Origin: Arctopsyche grandis
Lineage: Eukaryota; Arthropoda; Insecta; Trichoptera; Hydropsychidae
Direction: 5' to 3'
NCBI RefSeq assembly: GCF_051622035.1
Contig: NC_135360.1
Coordinates: forward strand, 15,566,501-15,630,500
DNA length: 64,000 nt
The position numbers and the translations under genes were made by a program. Within the stretch, counting starts at the first letter, position 1; each line of letters starts with the position of its first letter. This document shows positions 36,299 through 50,551 of this stretch, one piece after another. Below the pieces are notes generated by a model. It made no database searches. It was not told the origin of the DNA and was given only the letters and a program-made list of their open reading frames with translations.

Positions 36299-37070
36299 CT
36301 GCGTAAGAATCAAACCGTGAAGGATGATGTCAAAAATTTTGGGAATAGCCGAGATAATGGCAATAGGTCTATAATTTTCAAACTCATTTTTAGAGCCACT
36401 TTTATGAATAGGAATAAATTATTTTAAAATAATAATAACAATAAAATGACCAGTGTGACCTGACAGGTTGCCCCAAAGCGTCACACCAGTCTGTCTTATA
36501 AATTAAATCGGAATCAATACGAGAAAAATTCCATCTCAGTGATAAAACTCCAGATGTACGAGCAGTCGAAGCTCTCTTGGAAGATTGAAACTGAAGCTCA
36601 ATTTGTAATGCATCATGCATGATAAAGGTCCTCAGGGATACCGCAGTTCCTTTTGGGCATTGGATCATCGTTGCTGACACATTGGATTCATTCACCAACA
36701 TAATATCAAGCATCATATCATGATTAAAATCACCCATTATCAACAAAATATTACGCTCACTCATAAAATCACGTACATTCATCATATTCACAAACAATAA
36801 CTCGTATACATCCTCTTTCGTAGCAGGCGGAATGTAAACCACACATATGTATGAACATTCTCAAAAATATAAAGTCAACTCTCACCCATAGTTTCAAAAT
36901 TTTTCATCCTGACGGACCGGTCCGCAACCAATCACGAGAAGCAATAATACTCCACCACCACGTCGATCTTCTTTATCGCGACGATGCACCCTCCAGGAAG
37001 AATCAAAAAGTTCTGCATCAAAAAATGACGAAGTCAACCATGTTTCCGTTAGTGCCGTGAAACTACGAAT
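36299..37070 (-). pseudogene. LINE endonuclease and RT start, minus strand (unit B copy)
   Basis: Near-identical copy of 12027-12810 with NILLIMGDFNHDM (here keeping the family-typical GDFNHD) in the frame 36402-36842. A 12-bp deletion is present near 36890. It is inactive. Confidence 0.75.
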
Positions 37071-37366
37071 GTGAAATTACCAAAAACGCAAATATCGGAA
37101 GGCAAAGATCGAAAATCGAAAGATCTTAAGTCGAAAGATCAAAAAAAAGGGTGCATGGTAAACGGTACATACTCACTTAATTTGCGCGAGCAGGATACAA
37201 CAGGAACAAGAGGAACAGGCTTTTCCTCCCGTATTATGTAGATCCCGTAGATAAAGTCATGGGTTGGTCACACCCGAATTTTTTTTTTTTTGATCTTTCA
37301 ACTTAAGATCTTTCGATTTTCGATCTTTGCCTTCCGATATTTGCGTTTTCGGTAATTTCACATTCC
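37066..37366. mobile_element. MITE with about 90-bp inverted repeats (unit B copy)
   Basis: Copy of 12811-13111, with the same arms and core. Confidence 0.7.
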
Positions 37367-40048
37367 GGCCCGTCACGGAGACCGATTGAAAACATACAAT
37401 ATTGTTATTATATGTAAGTCATCTGCAAATATTATTGTTATTATTAGTCATGTCATACTATTGTTATTATTAGTAATCTGCAAATATTAAAAAAGCCATT
37501 TAGCTTTTCACGTAAAAAATTGAATTATTTATTTTAAATAACAAGGTCTTGAAATTCTATACGCTTTAAGATTTGAATAATCACTATCCTAATGCATATA
37601 TGTATCTACATACACATTTATATAAATAAACATATTTATCGATTATTCCATACTTACGCAAAGAAATAAGTATTTTGTGCCCAAGGTTCTATTATAAACT
37701 ATGTGATTGTGACAAGTTTCTTTTCACTATTCAATCGTGTCTCAGTTATAATAGCAGGTTGCACAAATCCAATAAATAAAGTTTCAAATACGATGACTGC
37801 GAAAATGACAATGAATCGGTTTTTTTTTATTTATTACATTTTTGTTTATCGGATGAATTTATATACCGAACCAACTCGTACGTTGGTCAACATTGTCAAT
37901 TGGTTGGTTATTCAAAATCAGTAGATAAGTAGAAATTTGTCGGTAGGTGAAAATAACGTGACTGAATACGTGAAGGTCTTTCTGTGTTATCTCTGAATTA
38001 GGGATATGTTACCGCCAGCATACTATCAGTGTCCACTACTTGGGGAAATTACGTACATGGAAAAAAGATTTTTTTAATACTTATTAATATTTTATTCCAC
38101 AAAATCAAATAATACATATTAGAGTATATCCACGAAAAACTATCTTACAATATCTTACAAAGTACCTTAAAAAGTATTTTAACAAAATGAAAACGGTGGA
38201 AATGAATTTCATACACACACATTTGCTTAAAGCAATTAATAATAAAAGATTAGTTAAATTAAAATATTAAATTAAGTGTTATGAATTACATAGAATTAGG
38301 TAAATGCAATAATATTATTAATTATAACTAGTGTTGGGCCCGTTGATTTCAACGGGTGGTTTCGGAAAAGAATTGATACACGAATTGAAATAAAGTCATA
38401 TATTATACATAAATATAGTGTAAGTTAATTTATAGGCGCGGGCGCAAATGAATTCCCAAGCGCCCGTTCGAGATTATGAATTAATGTGTGTTGTTATATC
38501 TACATAAGTCTTTATTTGTTTTATGTTAGCAGTATTCTACTCCCACGACCTTAAAATCAATCTGCGAGACGAATCATGTTTCCCCCAAAAATATCAAAAC
38601 CCTTCTTAAGCCTGCACAACAAATTGCGTGCTTCTACTCAACCATTTCTCGATACATTCAAGACACATATGTTAACACTAAAAATATCGTTTTTCAACTA
38701 ACTTTATCGCCTTTCTGCATTTTTCTCACGACTCAATGCTACCTGCGTGACGAACCATGTGTATCTGCTCAACCATTTCTCGACACATTCAAAACACATA
38801 TGTTAACACTAAAAGTATCGTTTTTAAATAACTTTGTTTCTTATTCTCACGCCACCAGCGTGACAAATTGTGTTTCCCTCAAATACCAAAACCCCTCTTA
38901 ATCCGCACGACGAAATTCGAGAAGTCTACCCTCAAGGGACACATATGCAAACACTAAAAATATTATTTTCCCACGAACTATGATTGGTCCAAATTGTTAC
39001 GTCTATTAAATATATACTGATGTAAAACATATGGAACATCACTTGTGGTCGAACCGTCTCTTACTAATCACTGACTTACAATTGTACCGTCTAACTAGTG
39101 ACTCGCGATTAGACGACTTAACTAGTAAACTACTAACTAGTAACGTGTAATACTAACTTATCTAGTGTATACTTACTACTATTAAAGAAGATAATTATCT
39201 TATAAAATAAAGTGAGTTTTATTTACGGAGTAGCGTTCCGCAAAAACGCTTGGTGGCAGCGGAAATATTAATAACAACAAAATACACATCACCCACGAAT
39301 GTAACAGTGTGTTTCTTCCTGGATGTATGTATGTGTACGCTCCCGCGCAGTGCATCTAACGATGACGTCACTCGTCGCTTAGCCTGACGTTACTCGGCGC
39401 TCAATTATTGGGCATCAATTATTATTATTATTAAACACGCATATGTTATTTCGTGCTTGCCGACTTAATGTATGCGCTTAAATTAAGTCTTTTCGATTTT
39501 GGTTTAAACCGGTTTGGAAGCCCTAGTTTCAACCATTGGTCTGAACACGTGTTCTGGATGCATGCACTTTTCGTCGTCAACTTCAACATTATTTTGCTAA
39601 TGAAAATGTTTTTTTTTTTATTTTTCATTTACATAAAAATATTATGAACGATTTTAAGCCGAACAAATATTGTAGCATACATATATGTATTTAACAATAC
39701 GGAAAAGAAATTCAATTAAAAATTGACGTCAAAAGTCGATGGAACCTCATCTTTTTCATGTTGCAGCAATTTTTTGAAGTTAATAACTTTATTTATTGGT
39801 TGAAGTGAACTTTAAAGTCATTGGTTGAAGTGAATTCACTCGTTTCATTTGAAGACAAAGAATTCGAATTGATTCATGATTTGGTGAAAACACTAGAATC
39901 TGTATATTAATATATTAATAATTAAATTCAGTACTATATAATAAACATAACAAATGTAGTAATATCTAAATACACGAATACTGTGTGTTGCATTTTTTTT
40001 TCGTTTTATTTTGTTATTTATACTTTTGTTTTATTATATATTAGCTTT
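37367..40048. other. Intergenic block copied from unit A (13112-15787)
   Basis: Collinear and almost identical to unit A, including the GGGCCCGTTGATTTCAACGG repeat end and the probable LTR remnant. No gene is supportable. Confidence 0.5.
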
Positions 40049-40352
40049 ACTAGCTGAATCTCGGCATGCGTTGCAATGCCATAATAACGCATGCAATTCC
40101 CGTTCCCGTACCCGTTCTCGTTCTCGTTCCCGTTCTCGTTCTCGTTCCCGTTCTCGTTCCCGTTGCCGTTCCCGTTCTCGTTCCCATTCCCAGTTGTCGG
40201 AAAAACGCAGGTAGCGAACACATTTGAAATTATTGCTTTGCAATGACACTCATTCCCGTTTTTTGGAATTTGTTGGATGCCCTACTACGTACATACATAT
40301 GTAGATAATGTAAAAATTAAAAATAAATATACGACCATACGGATAAATAAAA

Positions 40353-41785
40353 TTATAAAAGATCTGTCGACTGTTTACGTTCAAATTTTTTAAGCCCTGG
40401 CAATTTGTTGTCCGGATTGTGTGGATTGTCACAAAACTGATCTGTATCTAATACTGGGATTTCGCTTGCAATACATTCTAAGGATGAAGACGTTGATTTT
40501 GAATTATAATTATAAAAAGTATTTCGCTTGTACTGTGTTTTCATTCCACGTGAGAATGCCATTTTAAGTTTCCTTCCCCACATATTTCTGGTTGAAGTTT
40601 TGGCTAACACAAAAAACGCAAACAAGACGAAACCTTGCAATGTTGCCGAGATACAAAAAAAGTAACTCATTGATGGATGATAGCGAGATAGAATCCCAAA
40701 TATCCAAGTGAGACCAAACAAAAAATATATAAGGATACTAATTGTAATGTTTCTTCGAATTTGGTGAGAGTTTCCTCGTCGTTGCAACGTGCCTTTTATT
40801 AAAACTTTGAACACAATAAGAACAAATAATATTGAGTTGATAATAACAATTAGGCAAATTGGAAGGAATAGTGTGAGCCAAAACCCCAAATCTCTTGGGT
40901 GGCAGATTATAGTCAATTGTTCTGTCGAATCAACATTATAATCATAACATGAATTATAATTTGTAGAATCAATAAACCTCAAGGGCAACACAAGTACCAA
41001 AGGAAAAATCCAACCAAAAAGGCTAGCTTTGAGGAGCCTGTGGGTGGAATTGATATTAAAAACGTACACCAACTTTCTGTACGAAAGCACAGCTGTTATC
41101 AGCATCCAAGTGAATGTAGAAAGCAGACTGTAGTGAAGTGCCGGGCCTAAGATTGGGCAAATTTTGTCGCTTTTTGGAGAACTTTCCAAATATATGTTTC
41201 CTAAAAATGTAATTAACAGAAGTCCTATGGCTACTGACAAATTGAGATACACTTTATTGGTAAACTCTTTCCTCCATTGTTCGAACAGTATCGCAGTGAA
41301 ATAGATGACTATCAGACCAATCAATGATGCCGCACACCCACAGTAAGTGATAACAGAAAGAATCCAATAATGATTATCATTGTTTCTTTCGGACTGCATT
41401 AATAGTGCAAAATGAGTTAAGTGATTCCATTGACACGTGACCATTCCTGTGATTTTAAGATAATATTTTTTAGATCCATTACTTGACCATCCTCCCCTTT
41501 TATTATTAAGATCAATATCCCAAAATACACATTCCACACATTTATTTTCATTCGACTTTAGGTGAATATCATATTGTGTATCATTGAATAATGTCTTATT
41601 CGTTTTAGATATGCTGATAATTTTACTGTTGATTTGGTTTTGAGTAAGTTTGTAAGTTTGGTTTTGATCCGGTTGAAAAGATTTTTCTTTATCCATCACT
41701 GCTACAACAAGTTTTCCATTTAAATTTGATATATCCACCATGATATCTGTATCATTTGTTACTTCTGTTCCGCAATTCAAATTAG
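40353..41785 (-). CDS. Gene B exon 8: GPS and seven-transmembrane domain, diverged from A
   Basis: 478 codons including stop, with the frame open and all seven helices present. Compared with A, TM1-TM3 are nearly unchanged. The pre-GPS segment, extracellular loop 2 (about 20 residues shorter, STNYNSCYDYNVDSTEQ), extracellular loop 3 (RYHPSMSYFF against RYLPPMRHLF) and parts of the tail differ. The GPS again lacks Cys 2 and Cys 4 (NGSKK, TCQWNHLTHFA) but keeps H-L-T. The open frame despite the exon-4 insertion suggests the insertion is recent. Confidence 0.85.
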
Positions 41786-42794
41786 CTAAAATAAGCGAAA
41801 TATAGCATTTTAAAAAATTTGTCACATACTACATAATGTGTAATGACGAATTGTGGTGCAATTACCTTTCCCATTGATCGATAAGTTACTATTGGACATA
41901 TCATCGGAAGTAATATTATTCACCAGTATACATTTAGTGGCATTCTGCTCTCCAGTATCTGCAACTCCAACCATTATATGTTTTGATGAATAATAGAATG
42001 TACTATTCTTTATGTCCACTTTGAATAAAATTTCATCTAATTTTTTTGTTATTTCATTTGGGACATTCTCTGTTGAAATAATACGATTTAAGTCGTCGAT
42101 AACTTTATGAATGTCTTCTTCTTCAATGCTTTTCTCAAAGTTTCCATCGAGAAGGGAATTTATTTGTTCATTAAGTTTTGCCATTGTTTTTATTGATTGA
42201 TTATCATCCTGAAAAATGTAAAATATTTCATATAACATTAAAGAATCAAATAATATTATTCATATATTATATTTAGAAAATAAAATAAAATTATAACATT
42301 ATGAATTTGTACTTCGTTGCGTTCTGTAACATTTCCATCGGGATGGAGATTTATGCTTTCAGTAAATACTGGTATTCCTGATTTATTATTAAACTGAAAA
42401 CGGTAAAATATTTCATATAACATTAAAGAATCAAATAATATTATTAATATATTATATTTAGAAAATAAAATAAAATTGTACAAACTTCTGTAGTTGGTAC
42501 AAATGATTCGTTTTTAGTTTGAGGGCATTTTGACTCCCAGCCGTATCGATTAATTTTGCCGGATTTAACACATTCATATTTACAGTGGTGACAATCTGAT
42601 GCATATTTACATTCCTCAGAGTAATCATTTTCAAGTGGGATATTATCATCTAACAATGAAATTGAAAAACAAATGAAGTTCATATTTATGAATGTAAACA
42701 AATCAAAGGTACACTTTTTTACCTGCAACAACAATACTTTTGTTGTCTGCAAAACAAAGTGGGCTGTCAATTCTCACTATCTCAGACATATGTA

Positions 42795-44282
42795 CAGTGG
42801 CGGACTGGCCATACAAGCGAACATGCCCGATGGCATGTGGGCCCCACTATCAGTTAGAAAATATGGGCCCTCAGTAAAAGTAAATAACTTTTTAACTATT
42901 TATAGTATATTGCAACTTTGGGACCTAAAGTTTGGGTATTTCAACAAAACAAATTTCTTACTATATACACAAACAACTAATACCTGCTTTAACAGCCCAA
43001 GGATCGGTTAACTTTTTTTATTAGGCTCGAATCGTGTAAGTTTCAAAATTTGCGTGGGCCCATTTCCAACGTCAATATTATGTATATACCAATACCTATG
43101 TAACAACTAACTACTGAAATATAAATGGGAATAAACAAATTTTCGTGAATAATATAAACAGAACTGCTTAAAGGAATTTTGATAAGACGATTAATCATCA
43201 AACAACGATTTAAATTTACTCCATACTTTCAAAATAACATTTGATTATACTTCGATGATATAGTAAGATTTAAATACACAATTTTAAACAGTTTCCGAAT
43301 ATAAAATCTATTCTTAATCTAGACACATCCATGTAAATAGAAATATAGGATAGGGGCCCCCTCCCCAAAATCCCGATTTTCGATTAACATTAATTGAAAA
43401 TATTATGCATTTTTTTCAGGGACGTAATTTGGGGGGGCCATAGGGGGGCACTTGCCCCCCTAAATTAAGGAACAGTGTGAATTTAGAAAATATTATGAAT
43501 TTAATGATTAATGAGATACTATGGATCTATGAATGCTACGTTTATTTCTTATGTACATATGTTATTTTTGGGTAACTAATAAAATAATCGCTGTTATGTG
43601 CTTTGAAGAAAAACAAAACAAAAATTTATCTATTGTTATTACGTACTTACATATGTACATAGATAAAGTGAAAAGACAGTTGGTAGAAATTAAGTTAATT
43701 GATAGTTTTTTGATGACTCAGTTTGATGGTCGATTAATGTTGACCATGTGAAGATTTGTGGAAAAAAATTTTCGCCTGCGGCGCTTTTTTCTCTTTTTAC
43801 ATAATATTTTTTTATAATTACTTTTTCAAAAATAAGTTCCTTTTTTTTATATTTTATAAGTCAATAAGGTAAAGGATATTTTCCATTTTTATTCTGATAT
43901 AAAAAAGATTTTTTGAAAAAAAATTCAATTTGACCAATCTTTGCCTGCCCCCCCCAAGAAAAAGCTGAAATGACGTCCCTGATTGTTTTCTACCGAAAGT
44001 AAAAGCCGCTTTTATGCCGCATTCTATTTACCCAGGACAAGGGTTAAAACGAAATATCTGTAGAATGAAATTTGTGGATCTATTTTGCTTTTGCCATTTT
44101 TCTTGTACCTGAATTTGTTTATTCCCATTTTTGAAAATTTCATTTATTTTTTCCCCTTGATTTTTAGCGTGGTGGAAAGAAGAAAATTTTGTTATATGGG
44201 GGGGGGGGACAAATTTTTTTAACCCTGGGGGGGCCCCCTTTGACTCCTGGCATGCACTGATTTCAGTCCCAGTCCGCCACTG
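42795..44282. mobile_element. Non-autonomous hAT transposon inserted in gene B exon 4
   Basis: 1488 bp. Termini are CAGTGGCGGACTGG and its exact complement CCAGTCCGCCACTG. The 8-bp target duplication CATATGTA stands at 42787-42794 and 44283-44290. Unit A shows the empty site with a single CATATGTA at about 19280-19287. Eight-bp duplications with CAGTG-type ends are diagnostic of hAT. No transposase frame was found, and a second small element is nested inside (43417-43981). Confidence 0.93.
43417..43981. mobile_element. Small hAT-like MITE nested in the exon-4 hAT
   Basis: 565 bp with ends CAGGGACGTAATTT and AAATGACGTCCCTG (13 of 14 match as inverted repeats), flanked by ATTTTTTT and ATTGTTTT, a candidate 8-bp duplication with one mismatch. 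Subterminal G and C runs (GGGGGGG, CCCCCCCC) mirror each other. Confidence 0.65.
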
Positions 44283-45010
44283 CATATGTACATAGATGCT
44301 TCCGTGGTCATTTATGTCGAAGTACGAAATATTACAGCGATAAATAACACCTCCATTTATATAGACTTTTTTCAGAATATATTTACTCAAATCAATTTCC
44401 CGTTCATATGATTTAAATAAACTGTGAAATTAAAAGCCAGAAATTATTTTATTAAATTAGTAGTTTAAAAGTAATATAATATGGAAATAAATGTATATAA
44501 TATGGAATAAAAGTAATATAATATGGAATTAATGTATATTACTTTTGAAGCTGCAGAAAGTAATGATTTTCAACATCAGATATATTTATTGGTTTCGGGA
44601 AATTGAATTCGACATCGTAAATTTCTTTCAAATCTTGAATCTTATTAACGAAAAAAAATTTACGACTAATGTTATATTCCCATTTAGTAGTATTACTGAT
44701 GCACCAGTAATATCCATCTGCACCAGTCTCAATGCTGAAGTGTGATAATTCGTTCAAATTTGTTACATTGACTCTGGTCGGATAAAATCTTGCAGAATCA
44801 GTAAAACAGATAATATCAGATGGTGATACTAGGATGCTTTCTTCGCATTCAATGGAGACGAACAGTTTCCATCTGCAAATAGTAAATTTGATAAAATGCT
44901 CACGAAATTATTCGTAAGTAAAAAAACGTTATTTTTACAAAATAAGTATTCCAAAATTCAATAAAACGCGTCGTGACAAATTAACACATTATCCATATCA
45001 CAGAATCATA

Positions 45011-45144
<134 letters not shown>

Positions 45145-45953
45145 TAGTTAGGCGAACAATTGAACAATGAACGGCACGCTTTGGACCTTTCTGTTGCATT
45201 GCATTATTAAAAACACACTGCATATGTGTATTTAGAAGGGGTATAAAATTGAATAAAAATGAGTTTAGTTATATTTTACTTAAGTAGAATAGATACAAAT
45301 ATTTTATAATTTATCGCTTACGTTGTTACAAAATTTGAATATATTTTTAAACTCATTCTCGGTTTTTCAACAGGATATTCGCATACAACAGCATCGTAGA
45401 TAAAATTTTGATCTCTGAGATTTAGCTTGCCTGATTCATTCACAGAAAGAAATTTTTTCGTCAAGCTTGGGTAAATATCTGTAATCTAAATAAAAATTTA
45501 TCTTATTTAAACATAAGGATTACATAGATTAAACAAAATTCATTTTTAGCGTAGAAACATAATGTGAATTAGACTTGCATTTACATTAAAACGTCAGTAC
45601 ATATGAATTTTTGAACGTATATACATACATACATGTGAGGTAACGGGGGTGACCTTTTCAACTAAATTTGACATAATCTGTTCAGTATTAATTTATTTTT
45701 AAAAATTACATATTCATTAAAATTGACCATTTGATTTTAAATACATTCATACATATACATATGTACGTATGTATAATCTCAAATGTACATATTCATGAAC
45801 ATCAAGATTTTGACTACAAATTAATCTTTGTTCGATTTTTAATAGGGATATAGAAAACTTTTACTAAGTATTATAATTTGAAGTATAAATTAAAAAAAAA
45901 TCAAATGTGTAATCTATGGTATGCCTGCTATGTATGGTATGGTATATGTAATG

Positions 45954-46752
45954 GGGGACAATTGGTTCATGTCCAAAAGGTTCAACGACAAAATGTACCC
46001 GAAAATTAGTGCACTGACAAAATGTACCCGCGACAAAATGTTCACGCGACTGGTGTTCTCAACCGTATCCAATATTTACTTATTTAAATTGAAAAAAAAT
46101 ACTCACATTAAAATACTAATTCAATGACATCTGCAATACGATTAAACATATAATACTGTTACGTACGCCGTGGATTGAGCGAATTGTACTTAGACCAACG
46201 GATATCTGTTATCGGATTAACTAAATGCATGCACTTACATACTTCCAAATATTATATCTGGACTCTAAGTGCATTTAGGCTAAACAATGACCGTTATTAG
46301 TTATTTCTCAGAATCGGTATGGGGAGACCCAATGTCGTGGAAACACATATCCGAATACGTGACTATACAACAGGTAAACAGATTAGGCGTCCTGAGAGAT
46401 CTACCCTTTATAAGGCGGTACGTAGGCGATATCATGTCATTCTGGACTTAGCACTGGCAATGCGTGTATCTCCTGAATCATCAATAAATGCTGTGAAACG
46501 ACTGTTGGCCTTTTACTTGGATCCTCCACCCACCCCTACGCAACAATACAATAAAAAGTTACTTTTTCCATTAAAATAGGAAAATTTAGGATTTTTGAAC
46601 ATTTTGTCGCTTGAACATTATTTAGTGGACATTTTGTCGCGGGTACATTTTGTCGCAGGTGCATTTTGTCGCCGGTACATTTTGTCAGTGCACTAATTTT
46701 CGGGTACATTTTGTCGTTGAACCTTTTGGACTTGAACCAATTGTCGTGTAAC
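45954..46752. mobile_element. Foldback/MuDR-like element with nested solo LTR, gene B intron 1
   Basis: Copy of 20897-21695 with the same GACAAAATGTACC repeat termini and nested LTR (46157-46545). One substitution in a right-end repeat (GTGCATTTTG for GTACATTTTG). Confidence 0.65.
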
Positions 46753-46914
46753 ATATGTAATGTTATTTGTTTCTTTCATAACAAGACGTAAGACATGTTT
46801 ACTGTTAGAAAAATTGACAAGTAATTTACTTATTATTTTATTAAATACATATCCAATTCTTGTTTAATATGAAAATATAATGTAAGCATATATAACATAT
46901 AAACAAAAACTTAC

Positions 46915-47706
46915 TTCTTCATCAGCAATTTCTCCATTGTGATACATAAAAATATTATTTTCACTATGAATTGCTAAAGGTATATTCATGTTTCTAAATC
47001 TTGATATGGGATTGTAAATAAAACCTTTTCCCATTAATTTTCCAAATTTACATGCATCTTCAGCTTCTTTTCGAGTACCACTTTGAAAAATTGTATTTTC
47101 ACTAGAGTCAATAGTCTTTGAAAGACAAGTTGGTCTTGGAGAATCGAAATATATAAAATTTATCTTGCATACATCCGGTTCCCACGACCAATGTGGTTTT
47201 ATTGGTTTTACTATACATAATCTATATAATTTGTCATCGCAATCTCGTGTTACAAACTTTTGTGATTTTATATCAATGGCTAGACACGCTGATGCGGATG
47301 TGTTTATTTTATTTTGATACCCGCTATATCCATCGACCAGGTCTAAAAGCAACGGCTGACCCATATCTGGGTCCCCATGACGCCATTTGATGATGGGCCC
47401 ATCATCATACGCGCGCCGGTAATCTGTCCAATATAATGTTGTGGATGTCTTGATGTTATTTGAAGAAACCAAGTATGAAAAATTGATAGGAACAGCGTTT
47501 CCGTTACATCCAGTATATTTGTTCATGTATGATTCCTCTTTTTTAAGTTTTAGACAGAGAGTGGTATTCTCAATCACGACTTTTTTATACAAATATGGAC
47601 AAGAAACATTAATCTCGTCAACTGCTTTTACAGATCCAACAAAAAATAGAGCTGTAATGCAGATTAAAAACATCACTATTTTTTTGGATAATTCGTGGTT
47701 TTTCAT
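46915..47706 (-). CDS. Gene B exon 1: signal peptide and C-type-lectin-like domain
   Basis: 264 codons with an intact frame and the same GTAAGT donor as A. It has the same motifs as the gene A exon (LYWTDYRRAYDDGPIIKWRH, TRDCDDKLYRLCI). It could still be transcribed from the duplicated 5' flank (47707-49660). Confidence 0.8.
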
Positions 47707-49670
47707 ATTTCCTGAAGTGAAATAAAATTTATTTTCACAATTATGCTATTTTAATAAAAATAATTAATTAATTAATCAATTATCATATTGGATAATTTTG
47801 TTATTACTACATTTGTACGTATGTATATTCTTACATATATTGCACGTCTGAATTAATATCGAAGTTTTACTTAAATATATGTTGTAGACTTCACTTTTAT
47901 AACATATACACACTTCACATACCACAGCACTATATATTAAACCTTTAAATTCACACTGAAACGAATTGTAGTCTATATTTTATATCATTCCTTAATCTTA
48001 TCATATATTCAGTTATTGACCCACGAAATATATGTATTTACATATGTGCATATATACAGGGCTGACGAGTGGGGGGAGGGAGGTTCGATGTAAATTTTCA
48101 GGGCCCGGATTCAGGGCCGGCCCGAGGAGCAGGATTTCCGACTGACCGATATTGATATTTTAAATATTACTATTTGCCTGTGCAGATAATTGTGCATTCG
48201 GTAAAATATCAAAATTCGGATCAATGGAATTAATAATTTAAAATTTAATTAATGTTTGTGAAAAAAAATTCAAGCTCCGTCTATTTTTACGATATACGAT
48301 TCCAAGGGGAGAAAGAGAGACGGAACGTGTTAGCGAACATCAATACGCACTTTACACACTCGCATTAGACAATTATTATATACGACTAGTGAATAGCCCG
48401 ATGAAACATCATCGCATGGGTATAAAATTATTATATACTCGTATAAACCTAAAAAAAAATCCGGAACCGGAACCGTTATTTTCGTAGACTCTCATAGATA
48501 GTTTTCAATTCTTTATTTGTAATAATTTTCAATTCTTAAAGTTAGCGTTAACAAAATGTTAATTAAAGACAACAAAATGTAAAATTTTCCGATTATACAC
48601 AAACGGTCATTGACCTCGTAGCGTTGAATAGTATTTATTACACATCACAAATTAATAGTATTATTGTCGATTTTTATCGATTCATTCATTATGTTCGGAG
48701 AGCGTTAGGACACACACACACATACACACACACACACACAAGCCCACACACACACACACACACACACAGATTACCGTCTTTATATATATGATATGATTCT
48801 AAATACAAATACATGTATATATTTCATTCTTTAAGTGTTAATTACTTTTCGATATATGCAGGCCCAGATCTAGGGGGTGGCAAATTGGGCATGTGCCCAG
48901 GGGCGGTGTATTTGAGGGGCGGCAAAAATTAAGTGAAGAAAAAATAAAATTAATGTAAACAAATAAAAAATTATGAAACACAAACGTGTCGTGTTGCACA
49001 TTTTCAATCCTCTTTCGACCCGTAAATGATATTGAAAAATTGCTGTAAACAAACAATAACCGACAGATTCATCTGATATAAATGCAATGGACCTTGCAGA
49101 TGAGTTGTCAGTTCTGTACACATTAATAGAAAAAGAAATGTCCCCAATGGAAGTATTAAAATTCATTACAACATAAAATTTTGGGCCGAATATTAACTTA
49201 GAATTTTGTTTAGATTGCCAATATCAGTTGCAAGTGGTGAAAGAAGTTTTTTCCAAATTAAATATCATAAAAAAATATTTAAGATTTTTTTCAAATTTTA
49301 ATTTGACCGGAAACAGTACTTTCCCTTATAGGTGTTCTCATTTTTTTAGGTTTTTGAATTCAATTATCTGCCAAGCCACTAACCGAAACAAACTGACATT
49401 TTTTACTTTATGTATGTACCTATGTAGTAACAATAGATAAAGTTCTGCGATCATGCGAAAATTCGAACATGAGAATTTGACTGATTCGAACTCAGAATCG
49501 ATCACTGATCACGTTTTCACGATCTAGAAAAAAATGTGTGTGGCTGTGTGTCGGTGTATTTTGGAGATTTTTTGAAAACTGTCCGTCCTATCAAACTGAA
49601 ACTTATTATTGGTTACTGAAATTCTTATCGATACGACATTACTTTTTTTCAAATTTTTAAGTTGGCCGGA
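47707..49670. other. 5' flank of gene B
   Basis: Copy of 22650-24690: the same shared flank block, a shortened (CA)n, and the decayed hAT transposase C-terminus (LADELSVLYTLIEKEMSPME, ISVASGER-like sequence with a frame shift). No independent gene. Confidence 0.5.
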
Positions 49671-50269
49671 AATTGTACCTCCCCTTATAGGTGTCCTCTT
49701 TTTTTAATGCAATTATCTCCCAAACGGCTAATCAAGTCGGATTGAAGATTTTTTACTTGTAATAGAAATTGTAAATTTTATACCCCAATATCTTTAAATA
49801 TTTTTTTCCTAAACCGGAAGTAGTACTTTTACCCTAGGGAATCGAGGTTTTTTTTATTTTTCTCAGAAACCTTTTTAATGTATTGAACTGAAATTTCATA
49901 TCAAGAAGTTTAAGCTTAATACCAAATTATTTATAAAATTTGATAAGCATCCATCTACTGGAAGTGGCAGTTTACTCTTGTTCGATTTTTCTTCCACTAT
50001 TTTTTTCGACCCCTTAAACAAGTATGCTCTTCACGAAAAAAAAATTAAGTATAATTCTTGTATCAAAGTGATGAAAATAAAAAAAAGCTTTTTTCCTCTT
50101 AGAAAGGTCGAAAATGTTGTGACTACGATTATAATATTCGAATATTCGATTATTCGAATTATTCGTCTGATTTTTCAGCCATTCGTTATTCGAATACTTC
50201 ATCAACTATTCGAATATTATTCGTGTATTTATATTTTTTATAAAATAAAGACACAAAATCAATATGAAA

Positions 50270-50548
50270 AGAGTGATGACGAAGAAGCCGACGATTATGA
50301 AGAAAATGAAATATGTAATGGGGATAATTGTGATGAAAATGAAGATAATGAGGAAGATGAAATGTCTACATGTGAAGAAACGGATTTGTATTCATTAAAT
50401 ACAGAAATTTTTGAAGAAAATCACTTTTTGATCGATAATAATCTCTACGAAATTTTAGAAAACATCAGAAAAATAATACGAATATTTAAGAAGTCACCGG
50501 CGAAATATATATTTTTAGAAGAAATTATATATTTCTTTATTTGTTTAT
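50270..50548 (+). pseudogene. hAT transposase fragment, upstream part
   Basis: Within the open frame 49978-50607 the segment after about 50270 reads a very acidic stretch (SDDEEADDYEENE...) then LYEILENIRKIIRIFKKSPA, which matches the RKIVKxFRRSPLK motif before the RNase-H-like core of BED-type hAT transposases. The first half of the frame is AT-rich TTCGAATA-repeat DNA (about 50139-50222), not protein. The match continues at 53096 after intervening insertions. Confidence 0.65.
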
Positions 50549-50551
50549 CTG

